NCBI GenBank assembly: GCA_009779195.1
Contig: WRET01000020.1
Coordinates: 1-46,685, forward strand
Direction: 5' to 3'
DNA length: 46,685 nt
Origin: Micrococcales bacterium
GTDB taxonomy: Bacteria; Actinomycetota; Actinomycetes; Actinomycetales; Cellulomonadaceae
Of this stretch, positions 35,784-43,765 are shown piece by piece (within the stretch, counting starts at the first letter, position 1; each line of letters opens with the position of its first letter). The notes under the pieces are model-generated. The model was not told where the DNA came from, made no database searches, and was given only the letters and a program-made list of their open reading frames with translations. The position numbers were made by a program, and so were the translations under genes.

Positions 35784-36143
35784 CCCTTTCGGCAAACCGT
35801 CACAAATAGAACGTTTCTCTCGCGAGAGCAGGCCTCGAGAAAACGTCAGACGGCCTCGAGGTACGAAAGGTGGCCAGCCGACAACGAGGCCCGACGAGAC
35901 TGTGGGGGCAATTACCGGCTGAGGCGAAAACGGTGGGGAGGTTCTGGCGGTCTTGTGGGGTTCTGGGACAACGTCGCAGGTCGCGGAGGCGTTCCCAAGG
36001 TGAGCCGGCTCTCCGGGCCCAATCGGTCTTGCCCCAACACCAGGTCCTGCGTGTTCTGCTTCTGGGCTGGACGGGTGACGACTCGACGAGTGATGCGGCG
36101 TGCCGTCTCTTCCACAGCAGGAGAAAACCTCTATGGTGGATCA
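35784..36143. other. 360-bp gap with palindrome and direct repeats
   Basis: Contains the 12-bp palindrome CTCTCGCGAGAG (35817-35828), flanked by ACGTTT (35811-35816) and AAAACGT, and GGCCTCGAG twice (35831-35839 and 35852-35860, 21 bp apart, two helical turns). The promoter of the 65-residue gene is at the right end. No gene otherwise. Confidence 0.5.
36110..36137 (+). promoter_or_regulatory. promoter of the 65-residue gene (TTCCAC-16-TATGGT), leaderless
   Basis: -35-like TTCCAC at 36110-36115, 16-bp spacer, -10 TATGGT at 36132-36137, six bases, ATG 36144. The ATG has no close Shine-Dalgarno. Confidence 0.5.
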
Positions 36144-36341
36144 ATGACCTCGAATGGGCAGAACCAAGAGGCAGTGGCCGGAGCCAGGGCAGCGCTCGCC
36201 ACCAAAGAGCCGCCCGCACCCGACGTCGTCGAGGCTGTGGCTGATGCTCTCCAGACCGTCCCCGCGCCCTTGCTCATGGTCCCGCACCCGCGGACCGTGC
36301 ACGCCCCGGGCACGCCGATCCGGGTCCGGCGCCGCCCGTAG
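36144..36341 (+). CDS. small conserved-looking protein, 65 residues
   Basis: MTSNGQNQEAVAGARAALA..., acidic helix (VVEAVADALQTVPAPLL) then a basic end (RTVHAPGTPIRVRRRP). The ATG sits exactly six bases after a good -10 box, which argues for a real leaderless gene. The longer in-frame start at 35955 would need an unlikely Arg/Cys-rich leader. I do not recognise it. It is 234 bp before metF, which has its own -10, so a link to methionine synthesis is not implied. Confidence 0.55.
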   Translation: MTSNGQNQEAVAGARAALATKEPPAPDVVEAVADALQTVPAPLLMVPHPRTVHAPGTPIRVRRRP

Positions 36342-36505
36342 GCTCTCGCGTCCCGTCCGGACCGTGTGACGAGGCTCCCTGCGCGCTGCGGCACGCACGC
36401 TCGCCACGTTGCCGGTCGTCGACAGCAGCGTTGCTGGTCTCCTCCTCGTCTGGCGAACGCACGCCGGACGCACCTCGCATGCGCACGGACTTTCGCCACA
36501 CGGCC

Positions 36506-36511
36506 TAGGAT
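36506..36511 (+). promoter_or_regulatory. putative -10 (TAGGAT) of metF
   Basis: TAGGAT, 65 bp before ATG 36576. Predicts a leader of about 55-60 nt that includes the hairpin at 36526-36550. No recognisable SAM or cobalamin riboswitch. Confidence 0.4.
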
Positions 36512-36525
36512 GCTCCTATCCACGA

Positions 36526-36550
36526 CGCCACCCCGCAGCGGGGCGTGGCG
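36526..36550 (+). promoter_or_regulatory. hairpin in the metF leader
   Basis: CGCCACCCC (36526-36534) pairs with GGGG...TGGCG (36540-36550) with a 2-nt bulge and a 5-nt loop. It ends 14 nt before the ATGGAG that carries the metF ribosome binding site. A role in translation control is possible but unproven. Confidence 0.3.
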
Positions 36551-36575
36551 CCGTTGCCGCAGCCATGGAGACCCG

Positions 36576-37586
36576 ATGACCGACGCCCACGACGCCACCG
36601 CGCCGTCGCACGCCGACCGTTCGCACCTGGCCGACCGTTCCCACCTGGCCGACCGTTCCCACCTGGCGCCCGCGGACCGTCCCACCGTCTCCTTCGAGCT
36701 GTTCCCCCCGGCCACCAACGACGGCGAACGGCGCCTCGTGGGCACCTTGCACGCCCTGGAGCAGGCCCGCCCAGATTTCGTGTCGGTGACCTACGGCGCC
36801 TCAGGGCGCACCCGCGTGACCACACGCCGGTTGGTCTCCCAGATCCTGCACACCACGAGCCTGACCCCAATCGCCCACCTGACCTGCGTAGACACCTCCC
36901 GCGCCGAGACTGTCGCCATTGTCGAGGAGTTCTTGGACGCCGGGGTCCGTTCGTTCCTGGCCCTGCGCGGCGACCCCCCCGCAGGACAGGTCGACTGGCA
37001 CCCGCACCCGCAGGGCCTGCACACCGCCGCCGAGCTCGTCGAGCTCTTGCGTGCCGTGGAGGCCGAACGCTGCGCCCGCTCCCAGGCCCAGGTCGTGCGC
37101 GGCCTGGTCAAACCCCTGTCGGTGGCCGTCGCAGCCTTCCCCCGCGGCAACCACGCCACCGGCGGCACCCGGGCCGACGACGTGCGCGCCTTGTTGACCA
37201 AACAGCACGCCGGCGCCGACTTCGCCATCACCCAGATCTTCTTCGACGCCCCCAGCTACCTGGCCCTCGTCGCCGAAGCCCGTACCGCCGGTGTGACGAT
37301 CCCCATCATCCCCGGCATCTTGCCCGCAACCGACCCCGACCGTCTGACCCGCGTCGGGCACCTCGCCGGAGTCGACCCACCCCAAGACCTCCTCGACCGC
37401 TTGTCCGCCGTCGACGACCCCGAGGCCCGCCACCGCACAGGTGTGGCCGCCACCGCCGACCTCGTCGAAGCCGTCCTGGCTGGAGGAGCCCCCGGCATCC
37501 ACGTCTACACCTTCAACCAGCACCGCCCCGCCCTCGACCTCCTGGCCGCCACCCACCTCGGCGGCGTACCCCGCCCCCGGTCCTGA
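36576..37586 (+). CDS. metF: 5,10-methylenetetrahydrofolate reductase MetF
   Basis: 336 residues from ATG 36576 (GGAG 5 nt upstream). The enzyme reduces 5,10-methylene-THF to 5-methyl-THF with NAD(P)H and FAD. MTHFR signatures: VSFELFPP (with the catalytic Glu), FVSVTYGASG, PIAHLTC, FLALRGDPP, DFAITQIFFD, IIPGILP and the end GIHVYTFNQH. The usual bacterial length is near 300; the excess is an N-terminal segment with ADRSHL three times in a row, encoded by 18-bp tandem repeats at about 36617-36665, of no known role. It feeds MetE (39616-42033), separated by a membrane-protein gene on the same strand. Confidence 0.93.
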   Translation: MTDAHDATAPSHADRSHLADRSHLADRSHLAPADRPTVSFELFPPATNDGERRLVGTLHALEQARPDFVSVTYGASGRTRVTTRRLVSQILHTTSLTPIAHLTCVDTSRAETVAIVEEFLDAGVRSFLALRGDPPAGQVDWHPHPQGLHTAAELVELLRAVEAERCARSQAQVVRGLVKPLSVAVAAFPRGNHATGGTRADDVRALLTKQHAGADFAITQIFFDAPSYLALVAEARTAGVTIPIIPGILPATDPDRLTRVGHLAGVDPPQDLLDRLSAVDDPEARHRTGVAATADLVEAVLAGGAPGIHVYTFNQHRPALDLLAATHLGGVPRPRS

Positions 37587-37646
37587 CCACGACCTCGACG
37601 ACGCCCGCCAGGCGGACCTGCGGAGGCCGTGGAACGATGGCGGCCC

Positions 37647-39320
37647 ATGATGAGCGTTCCTGGTCTCTACGAGCTCAGACGTGCCAGCGCCCCGGGCACG
37701 CTCCTCGACCCCGGCCAACCCCACGTGGACGAGCACACCGCGCAGAAACCAGAGGGCGGCACAGCTAAAGGGGTGCGAAAAAATCCGCACAAGGTGCGTG
37801 GTGCACTGTGGCGCACGGGAGAGCTGCTCGCAGGCCTGGCTGTCGCAGCCATGTTCCTGCCCGTCACAAAACTGATCGCCTACGACCCCACGGACCGGAC
37901 GGCCCAGATCTCGGCGGAAGCAACACTGCATATGGTGGCCGTCGCTGCCGGTGCTGCCATCGTGGTCGGTCTGGTGGTGAGTTTCCGCATCAAGGACGCG
38001 CTTGCAGGAAAACGACTGCGGGCTGTCTGCTGGTCGGGGGTCAGCGGGGTCGCCTCAGGGTTCGTCGCTGCCGGTTCGTGGTTTGCGCTGCGAGGTACAG
38101 ACTATATGTACGGCGGCGCCTTCGGGGACGCGAGAGCCTATCTGGACTGGACAGAGAGCGTGATGGCGGAAGGCCCTTTCGCTGTTTCTGCCAACTATCC
38201 TCCGCTTGTGATGTGGTCCGCGGCACTCGTCGCCAAGGTGTTGGACATTCCCGCGAGCCTCGCCCTGAAGCTACTGATGCTCGCCCTGACGATGGCAGCG
38301 CTGCCGTTGGTCTACCTGGGCAGCAGGATGATCTTGCCGCCAGGTTGGGCACTGGTCCCTGTGTTCGCGTCGTTACCCCTGTTCAACCCGGTAAAACCGT
38401 TCGAAGCACTGACGATGGCACTGTTCGTCGTCATGTCGATCCGCCTGCTGGCGAGCCTTTCACAGCCGTCGCGCGGTCGGCTCTCAGACCGTCGACGGAT
38501 GGGGGCCGCCGCAGGTCTCGGTGCTGGGATCGGGATTGTGTGCATCACATACTCCGGATGGTTCTTCTGGTGTGTGCTGGCCTGTCTCGGGCTGGCCGTG
38601 CACGCGTTTTTCGTCTCGCCGGACAGGCTGAAGACGCTGCTGGACGCCTTAGTCGCCGCCGCAGCGTTTCTGACATCTGCTGGCGTGTACGTGTTCCGAC
38701 TGGTGTTCGTGGTCGGGACGATGAACGACGACTACTTCTACAGCGACACCCGGAACGACCCGGCGTACTTCTTGTTGTACCGAGGCACCCCGGGTGCCGA
38801 CGAGTACGATTTCACACCGCCAGCCGGCGACTTCGTCAACGTTGGGGTATTCACCCTCCTGCTCGTGGCGGCTCTGGGTGGGCTGGCTGCTATCAGCTGG
38901 GATCGTATGTCGACCAAGTTCATCGTGTTCGCTGCGCTCTCAGCGTGGGTGATGCGTATGTATTTCGCGTCGCAGATGTACGAGACGGGTCTCGTACAGC
39001 TTTACCCAAGGACTTCGCGCATCCTGAACTTCCTCTTCGTCTTTGCCTTGGGGCTGTTGGTCATGCACGTGGCCGACAGGTTTGCCGGACCCCTGACGTC
39101 AGGTCGTCGGCGGGCAGCCACCGCATCCGCTGCGGCAGCGGTCCTCGTCTTGTCGATGGCGGCCTCAGCGATCACCGACACGCACATGTTGTCGCGCGAC
39201 GACAAGACCGCTGCGGCGGCAACAGGTTCCTGGCTCGCGTGGCTGGCCCACTGCTCGGGAGACCTGTCGCCGTTCGTCACCTCCGACGAGTGCGTCCACA
39301 CAGTCTGGAGCGACCCCTGA
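37647..39320 (+). CDS. polytopic membrane protein, GT-C glycosyltransferase-like (AftA-like)
   Basis: About 557 residues, 12-13 hydrophobic helices. A cytoplasmic basic N-terminus (KGVRKNPHKVRGALWR) precedes the first helix. The first large outer loop has GGAFGDARAYLDWTESVMAEG followed by ANYPPLVMWSAALVA. An acidic residue in loop 1 and a Y-P-P before the next helices are typical of GT-C enzymes that use polyprenyl-phosphate sugars, including the arabinofuranosyltransferase AftA. The later outer segment (DPAYFLLYRGTPGADEYDF) could be the acceptor loop. Family assignment is inference. Start is uncertain: ATG 37647, ATG 37650 or GTG 37629. Base composition is less GC-rich than metF and metE on either side, so it may be a transferred gene. 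Confidence 0.5.
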   Translation: MMSVPGLYELRRASAPGTLLDPGQPHVDEHTAQKPEGGTAKGVRKNPHKVRGALWRTGELLAGLAVAAMFLPVTKLIAYDPTDRTAQISAEATLHMVAVAAGAAIVVGLVVSFRIKDALAGKRLRAVCWSGVSGVASGFVAAGSWFALRGTDYMYGGAFGDARAYLDWTESVMAEGPFAVSANYPPLVMWSAALVAKVLDIPASLALKLLMLALTMAALPLVYLGSRMILPPGWALVPVFASLPLFNPVKPFEALTMALFVVMSIRLLASLSQPSRGRLSDRRRMGAAAGLGAGIGIVCITYSGWFFWCVLACLGLAVHAFFVSPDRLKTLLDALVAAAAFLTSAGVYVFRLVFVVGTMNDDYFYSDTRNDPAYFLLYRGTPGADEYDFTPPAGDFVNVGVFTLLLVAALGGLAAISWDRMSTKFIVFAALSAWVMRMYFASQMYETGLVQLYPRTSRILNFLFVFALGLLVMHVADRFAGPLTSGRRRAATASAAAAVLVLSMAASAITDTHMLSRDDKTAAAATGSWLAWLAHCSGDLSPFVTSDECVHTVWSDP

Positions 39321-39417
39321 GCGGGAGCGCTGTCTGGTGGCTGCCACCGGGTCGTCCGTCGTCGTCGCGGCCTTCCCCCGGTCTTGACCACGGTGTCGAG
39401 GCGGCGGCCTGGTCGTT

Positions 39418-39433
39418 GCGGGACGGGTCCCGC
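39418..39433 (+). terminator. short GC-rich hairpin after the GT-C-like gene
   Basis: GCGGGA/TCCCGC with a 4-nt loop, about 100 bp past the stop at 39320. Confidence 0.3.
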
Positions 39434-39499
39434 CCAGGTGGTGGTTGCGGTCCGGGCGGTTGGATGCAGCCCAGGTCGTCGGGCGACGTGCGTTTCCCG

Positions 39500-39505
39500 T
39501 ACCCT
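39500..39505 (+). promoter_or_regulatory. putative -10 (TACCCT) of the metE leader transcript
   Basis: TACCCT, 42 bp before the leader ORF start at 39542. I see no cobalamin riboswitch between here and metE; the space is too short for one. Confidence 0.35.
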
Positions 39506-39541
39506 CTGCCCCAGAGACTGCTCACCAGACTAGGAGACATC

Positions 39542-39619
39542 GTGACCCGCCAGGCCTGCGCCACTGCTGGCGGACACCTGACCCGCCCCGAGGCGCAACC
39601 CACCAGGAGACAGCCATGA
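39542..39619 (+). CDS. 25-residue leader ORF coupled to metE
   Basis: GTG 39542 has GGAG 5 nt upstream (39533-39536). The frame encodes MTRQACATAGGHL... and ends at a TGA (39617-39619) that overlaps the metE start codon as ATGA. The metE ribosome binding site (GGAG, 6 nt before ATG) lies inside the last codons of this ORF. Ribosomes finishing the leader would therefore restart on metE, and stalling or skipping the leader would change metE output. The peptide has one Cys and no Met after the start, so classical Met-codon attenuation is unlikely. Length, coupling and ribosome site support translation; there is no homology evidence. Confidence 0.5.
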   Translation: MTRQACATAGGHLTRPEAQPTRRQP

Positions 39620-42033
39620 CCCCCGCCTTCCCCGCCGCCACGATCCTCGGCTACCCCCGCATCGGCCCGCGCCGTGAGCTCAAACGGGCGCTGGAGTCGT
39701 TCTGGGCAGGTAAGACCAGCGCCGCCGACGTCGAACAGGTCGCCGCTGACCTGCGTGCACGCACCCGCGACCGGCTGGTCGAGCTGGGGCTGGGCGCCAA
39801 GGACGCGTCCATCCCGTCGGCGTTCTCCTTCTACGACCACATGCTCGACATGGCGTTGCTGGTCAACGCGATCCCGGAGCGGTTCGTCGACGTGGTGCAC
39901 CACGGGCAGGTCGGCCTGGCCGGGTACTCCACGATCGCCCGGGGCCGCGGCGACGACCTGCCGCTGGAGATGACCAAGTGGTTCGACACGAACTACCACT
40001 ACCTCGTCCCCGAGATCGGCCCGGACACCCCCCTGCGCTACACCGGCGCCACCGCCGACGGCAAGTGCTACTGCGACCTGCAGCTGACGGCGTGCGGCGG
40101 CGGCCACTCGCGCCTGGTCGCCGAGTTCGTCGAAGCCCTCGACGCCGGGGTGCTGACCCGCCCGGTCCTCGTCGGGCCCATCACCTTCCTGGCCCTGTCC
40201 AAAGCCGCGCCCGGCGCCCCTGAGGGCTGGTCGCCGATGGAGCGGCTCGACGAGCTGGTCGAGGTGTACGTGCATATGCTCGCCGACCTGGCTGCGGCCG
40301 GGGCGACCTGGGTTCAGCTGGACGAACCGGCTCTGGTCTCTGACATGCTCGCGGTGCCATCTGACATCGTGACCAGGGTGTACACCCGGCTCACCACGGC
40401 GAACGCGCCGCGTATCAGGGGCCGGCACCCCGTCGGCGAGACCGGTAGCCCGACGCTTCCGAGCCGTCCGGCCCTGTTCGTCGCCGCACCGTACGCAGAC
40501 CTGGGCGACCACCTGGCAGCGCTGGCTGCGACCGGCGTCGATGCGATCGGCCTGGACCTGGTGCGTGGGTCCGCCCCGGCCTCCCCCGTCCCGGGCCTTG
40601 CCAACGTGACCTTGGTCGGCGGTGTCATCGACGGCCACAACATCTGGCGCGCCGACCTGGACGCCAAGCTGTCGGTGCTCGAAAAGCTGGAGACCCTCGG
40701 CGCGGCCCGGGTGACCGTGGCCACGTCCACGAGCCTGTTCCACGTCCCCCACGACGTGGCCGACGAACCTGCCCTCGACCCGCGCCTGGCGTCGTGGCTG
40801 GCGTTCGCCGACCAGAAGGTCGCCGAGGTCGTCACTCTCGCTGAGGGTCTGACCGAAGGCCGCGAAGCCATCCACGCCCAGGTCATGGCCGCCGCTGACG
40901 CCCTGGCCGACCGGGCCTGCGCCCCCGGCGTGGTCAACCAGCAGGTCCGCGACCGTGCCGGTGCGCTGGGCGACGCGTCGTTCACCCGCGGCCCGTTCGA
41001 CGAGCGCCGCACCGCCCAGGAGGCGCGTCTGCACCTGCCTCCCCTGCCCACCACGACGATCGGCTCGTTCCCCCAGACCCAGGAGATCCGCAACGCCCGC
41101 GCAGCGTTCAACCGCGGCGACCTGAGCGCGCAGGCGTACGACGAGGAGATGCGCGCCGAGATCCGCCGCGTCGTCGAGCTGCAGGAGACCCTGGGCCTGG
41201 ACGTGCTCGTCCACGGCGAACCTGAGCGCAACGACATGGTCCAGTACTTCGCCGAGAACCTCGACGGTTTCGCCGTCACTGCCAACGGCTGGGTCCAGTC
41301 GTACGGTTCGCGCTGCACCCGTCCGTCGATCCTGTGGGGCGACGTCACCCGCCACGGCCCCATCACCGTCGAATGGTCGTCGTACACCGCGTCGCTCACC
41401 GACAAACCCGTCAAAGGTATGCTCACCGGCCCCGTCACCATCTTGGCCTGGTCGTTCGTCCGCGACGACCAGCCGTTGGCCGACACGGCCTTCCAGGTCG
41501 CCCTGGCCCTGCGCGACGAGATCGCCGACCTAGAGTCCGCAGGTATCCCCGTCGTCCAGGTCGACGAACCCGCCCTGCGCGAGCTTCTCCCCCTCAAGTC
41601 TGCCGACCAGTCCTGGTACCTGGACTGGGCCGTGCGCTCGTTCCGCCTGGCCACCTCCGGCGTCCGCGCCGAGACCCAGATCCACACCCACCTGTGCTAT
41701 TCGGAGTTCGGCGAAGTCATCGAAGCCATCGACGGCCTCGACGCCGACGTCACCTCCATCGAAGCCGCCCGCTCCAAGATGGAGATCGTCGCCGACATCG
41801 CCGCCCACGGCTACCCCCGAGGAATCGGCCCCGGCGTGTGGGACATCCACTCCCCCCGCGTCCCCTCCGCCGCCGAGATGACGACGCTGCTGTCTGGCGC
41901 CGCCACCCAGATCGCCCCCGACCTGCTGTGGGTCAACCCCGACTGCGGCCTCAAAACCCGCCGCTACGAAGAAGTCAACCCGTCGTTGGAACACCTCGTC
42001 GAAGCAACAAAAGCAGTCCGCGCGACCCTGTGA
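39616..42033 (+). CDS. metE: cobalamin-independent methionine synthase MetE
   Basis: 805 residues from ATG 39616 (GGAG 6 nt upstream). It transfers the methyl group of 5-methyl-THF (triglutamate) to homocysteine. Both halves are present: N-terminal [16 protein letters not shown] and [16 protein letters not shown]-terminal catalytic half from [10 protein letters not shown], with [26 protein letters not shown] and [10 protein letters not shown]. The zinc site is complete: HTHLCYSEF (His, Cys), [10 protein letters not shown] (Glu) and NPDCGLKTR (Cys). Length is normal (about 750-800). Translation is probably coupled to the leader ORF. A strong terminator follows. Confidence 0.96.
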   Translation: MTPAFPAATILGYPRIGPRRELKRALESFWAGKTSAADVEQVAADLRARTRDRLVELGLGAKDASIPSAFSFYDHMLDMALLVNAIPERFVDVVHHGQVGLAGYSTIARGRGDDLPLEMTKWFDTNYHYLVPEIGPDTPLRYTGATADGKCYCDLQLTACGGGHSRLVAEFVEALDAGVLTRPVLVGPITFLALSKAAPGAPEGWSPMERLDELVEVYVHMLADLAAAGATWVQLDEPALVSDMLAVPSDIVTRVYTRLTTANAPRIRGRHPVGETGSPTLPSRPALFVAAPYADLGDHLAALAATGVDAIGLDLVRGSAPASPVPGLANVTLVGGVIDGHNIWRADLDAKLSVLEKLETLGAARVTVATSTSLFHVPHDVADEPALDPRLASWLAFADQKVAEVVTLAEGLTEGREAIHAQVMAAADALADRACAPGVVNQQVRDRAGALGDASFTRGPFDERRTAQEARLHLPPLPTTTIGSFPQTQEIRNARAAFNRGDLSAQAYDEEMRAEIRRVVELQETLGLDVLVHGEPERNDMVQYFAENLDGFAVTANGWVQSYGSRCTRPSILWGDVTRHGPITVEWSSYTASLTDKPVKGMLTGPVTILAWSFVRDDQPLADTAFQVALALRDEIADLESAGIPVVQVDEPALRELLPLKSADQSWYLDWAVRSFRLATSGVRAETQIHTHLCYSEFGEVIEAIDGLDADVTSIEAARSKMEIVADIAAHGYPRGIGPGVWDIHSPRVPSAAEMTTLLSGAATQIAPDLLWVNPDCGLKTRRYEEVNPSLEHLVEATKAVRATL

Positions 42034-42125
42034 CCTTATGCGCTACTGGATCCACGCCATCCCAGGCGGTAGGCCGAACCGTCACCCTTTAGTGATGGCG
42101 TGCTCGCCGAGGTGCGAACAAGATT

Positions 42126-42166
42126 GCGTCGTGCTAACCTCTAGGTTCGCACGACGCGTTTTCGTT
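42126..42166 (+). terminator. strong intrinsic terminator of metE
   Basis: GCGTCGTGC (42126-42134) pairs with GCACGACGC (42149-42157); inside, AACCT (42136-42140) pairs with AGGTT (42143-42147). One mismatch separates the two stems. GTTTTCGTT follows. About 90 bp past the metE stop. Confidence 0.85.
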
Positions 42167-42239
42167 CGCACGGGGTGGACACAGCGTCGATCAGACGTCG
42201 GCTATGGCCCCTTTTGATGGCATGGGAGGTTTCTAGCCA

Positions 42240-42950
42240 ATGCACACTGCTGGTGAGCCCGCGGCACCTACTTTCGACACGATCCGGCGGCTGTGGGCCA
42301 TCACAGACGACCACGGTTTCACCGGCGAGCAACTCGCCGAGTTCGCCGCTCTGTGGGGTCCCATACCGGCTGTCCTGGATGCCTACTACCGTCAGCTGGG
42401 CGCTCACCGACCACTGAACCAGACGCAGGACAGCCTGGTGGAGCCCAGCGATGTCGTCAAAGAATACGAAATCCAGGCGGCCCACCCGGAGTGGAACTAC
42501 CCGTACTGGATGGACCAGCCAGACTACCAAGTCTTCTACGGAGAGAACCAGGGCAACTATGCCTGGGCTGTCCTCGCTGCCGACGCCGCGCAATCGGATC
42601 CCCCGGTCTGGGTCAGCGAAGGACCGCAGACTTGGTCGCGCGAGTCCGACAGCGTCAGCGACTTCCTGACCTCGATGGCTCATCTACAAGCCGTCTTCGC
42701 TCTTCCGTTCAGCTCAGGACTGTGCTCCGTCGAGCTGGACGACCTTCCCACGGTCGGGGAACGGTTTGCCGTCAAGGCCGCACCTTTCCAGCGCACCCGC
42801 GGCACAGAGTTCTTCGGCAACCACGACGACGACTCCATCGTCGTCATGTACGAAGACGACGACGTTTGGATGATTTACGCGTCCGGCACCAAGGCTCACT
42901 TTGACCAGATGCAGTCCGTCCTCTGCGAGATCGCCGACCCCGACTCCTGA
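42240..42950 (+). CDS. SUKH (SMI1/KNR4)-like immunity-type protein
   Basis: 236 residues, ATG 42240, GGAGG 10 nt upstream. RLWAITDDHGFTGEQLAEFAALWGPIPAVLDAYYRQLG matches the opening of SUKH-fold proteins, where an acidic helix packs before the strand hairpin. Then come a Trp/Tyr-rich section (HPEWNYPYWMDQPDYQVFYGENQG), YAWAVLAADAAQSDPPVWV and a C-terminal strand region (DSIVVMYEDDDVWMIYASG). The WAV...DPPVW arrangement is typical of bacterial SUKH members that neutralise polymorphic toxins. No toxin is next to it. A DUF1963 gene, another family common in immunity arrays, lies 0.8 kb on. Assignment is from pattern only. Confidence 0.6.
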   Translation: MHTAGEPAAPTFDTIRRLWAITDDHGFTGEQLAEFAALWGPIPAVLDAYYRQLGAHRPLNQTQDSLVEPSDVVKEYEIQAAHPEWNYPYWMDQPDYQVFYGENQGNYAWAVLAADAAQSDPPVWVSEGPQTWSRESDSVSDFLTSMAHLQAVFALPFSSGLCSVELDDLPTVGERFAVKAAPFQRTRGTEFFGNHDDDSIVVMYEDDDVWMIYASGTKAHFDQMQSVLCEIADPDS

Positions 42951-43019
42951 GAAACCCGCTCTGCGAAAGAGCAATGCCCGGCCCCACCCGTCACGCGCAC
43001 GCGCACGCGCAAAGACGTA

Positions 43020-43303
43020 CCTGGCGGACGAGCACGACGCGCAAGCCATGTCTTGAACGGTTCAGCCTTCTTGCTGGGGACCGACTGGGCCAGACGCCCT
43101 CGTCGGCGACGTCTGTGAGGCGCCGCCTTCCGTCCGCTGTCAGACGCAACTGGGGACACTCTGTCACCGTTTTGGTCCCCCTCCTCCCGCGGGCGCTGCT
43201 TGAGCTTGTTCCAGGACTTGCGAGCCTTCGCCGCGTCGGGTTGGTCGGTCAGCACGGCCACCACGGCGACCACCGAGAACAGCCACGTCTCGTTCTCGGG
43301 GTC
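43020..43303 (-). pseudogene. frameshifted remnant of a Bro-N / phage-antirepressor-like gene
   Basis: Read on the minus strand, one frame gives ENETWLFSVVAVVAVLTDQ then SWNKLKQRPREEG. The next frame continues with TECPQLRLTADGRRRLTDVAD, and the first frame returns with QSVPSKKAEPFKTWLA. Joined, these match the conserved core of Bro-N/antirepressor-like proteins (a W-x-F-S-V-V-D-V-V-A-V-L-T-D block, then L-T-D-V-A-D, then Q-S-I-P-S-x-K-A-E-P-F-K-x-W-L-A). So at least two frameshifts are present, near 43160 and 43085, and both ends are missing. It marks an old prophage or accessory insertion. The rest of 42951-43529 holds nothing I can identify; a short CGCGCA repeat is at about 42991-43011. 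Confidence 0.7.
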
Positions 43304-43529
43304 TGCACCTGTCGCGGCTTGCCGCCTCAGGGCACCTCGAACGCCTCGGCCACGGCATCTACCGTGCCCTCCACCTGGGGCCGATCGCCTGGCCATCAGG
43401 ATGTGTGCCGCAACCGATCGACGGAAGCCGGGGTGACCCAGAGCTGGGTCGCGGACAAGGCCTTCGCCGACAGGACGAGGATACGAGGACTAGACTGGCC
43501 ATGAACCTCGATGACCAGACGGGAGGGGC

Positions 43530-43723
43530 ATGAGCGTCCAAAAGTCGACCGGGTCGATCCGGGACAACATCATGTTCTTCGCCATGGCAAAGAACCTTGT
43601 CGACGGCCCGGCGTTCTACGTGCCGACGGCGAGAGCGAGGACGACCTGTTCGCCCGCCGTGAACAGTGGATCGACGACTGGGCAGGTACCGGCAGCCGTC
43701 TTCCACCCGAGCTTTGGCAGTAA
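43530..43723 (+). pseudogene. short accessory gene broken by one frameshift
   Basis: Starts at ATG 43530 after a GGAGGGGC. The first frame gives MSVQKSTGSIRDNIMFFAM through NLVDGPAFY. Near 43612-43622 the plausible reading moves to the next frame: ADGESEDDLFARREQWIDDW, then AGTGSRLPPELWQ and a stop at 43723. The second frame has far higher third-position GC and a natural acidic, Trp-containing composition, while the first frame beyond this point does not. The intact product would be about 63 residues. Without the shift, the first frame runs to a TGA overlapping ATG 43766, so a 78-residue reading cannot be excluded. Family not recognised. Confidence 0.5.
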
Positions 43724-43765
43724 GGACGCTGCGGGTAACATCACAGGCAAGCCAGAGGAGCCCTG

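Noticed and set aside
36490-36576. SAM or cobalamin riboswitch upstream of metF
   Set aside because: The leader is only about 60 nt and has one simple hairpin; none of the conserved riboswitch cores is visible.
36565-36579. ATGGAGACCCGATGA before metF as a tiny leader ORF like that of metE
   Set aside because: Only four codons, no ribosome binding site of its own, and its GAG is simply part of the metF ribosome site.
42958-42972. Small hairpin after the SUKH-like gene as a terminator
   Set aside because: Only 5 bp of stem (GCTCT/AGAGC) and no T-tract; too weak to claim.
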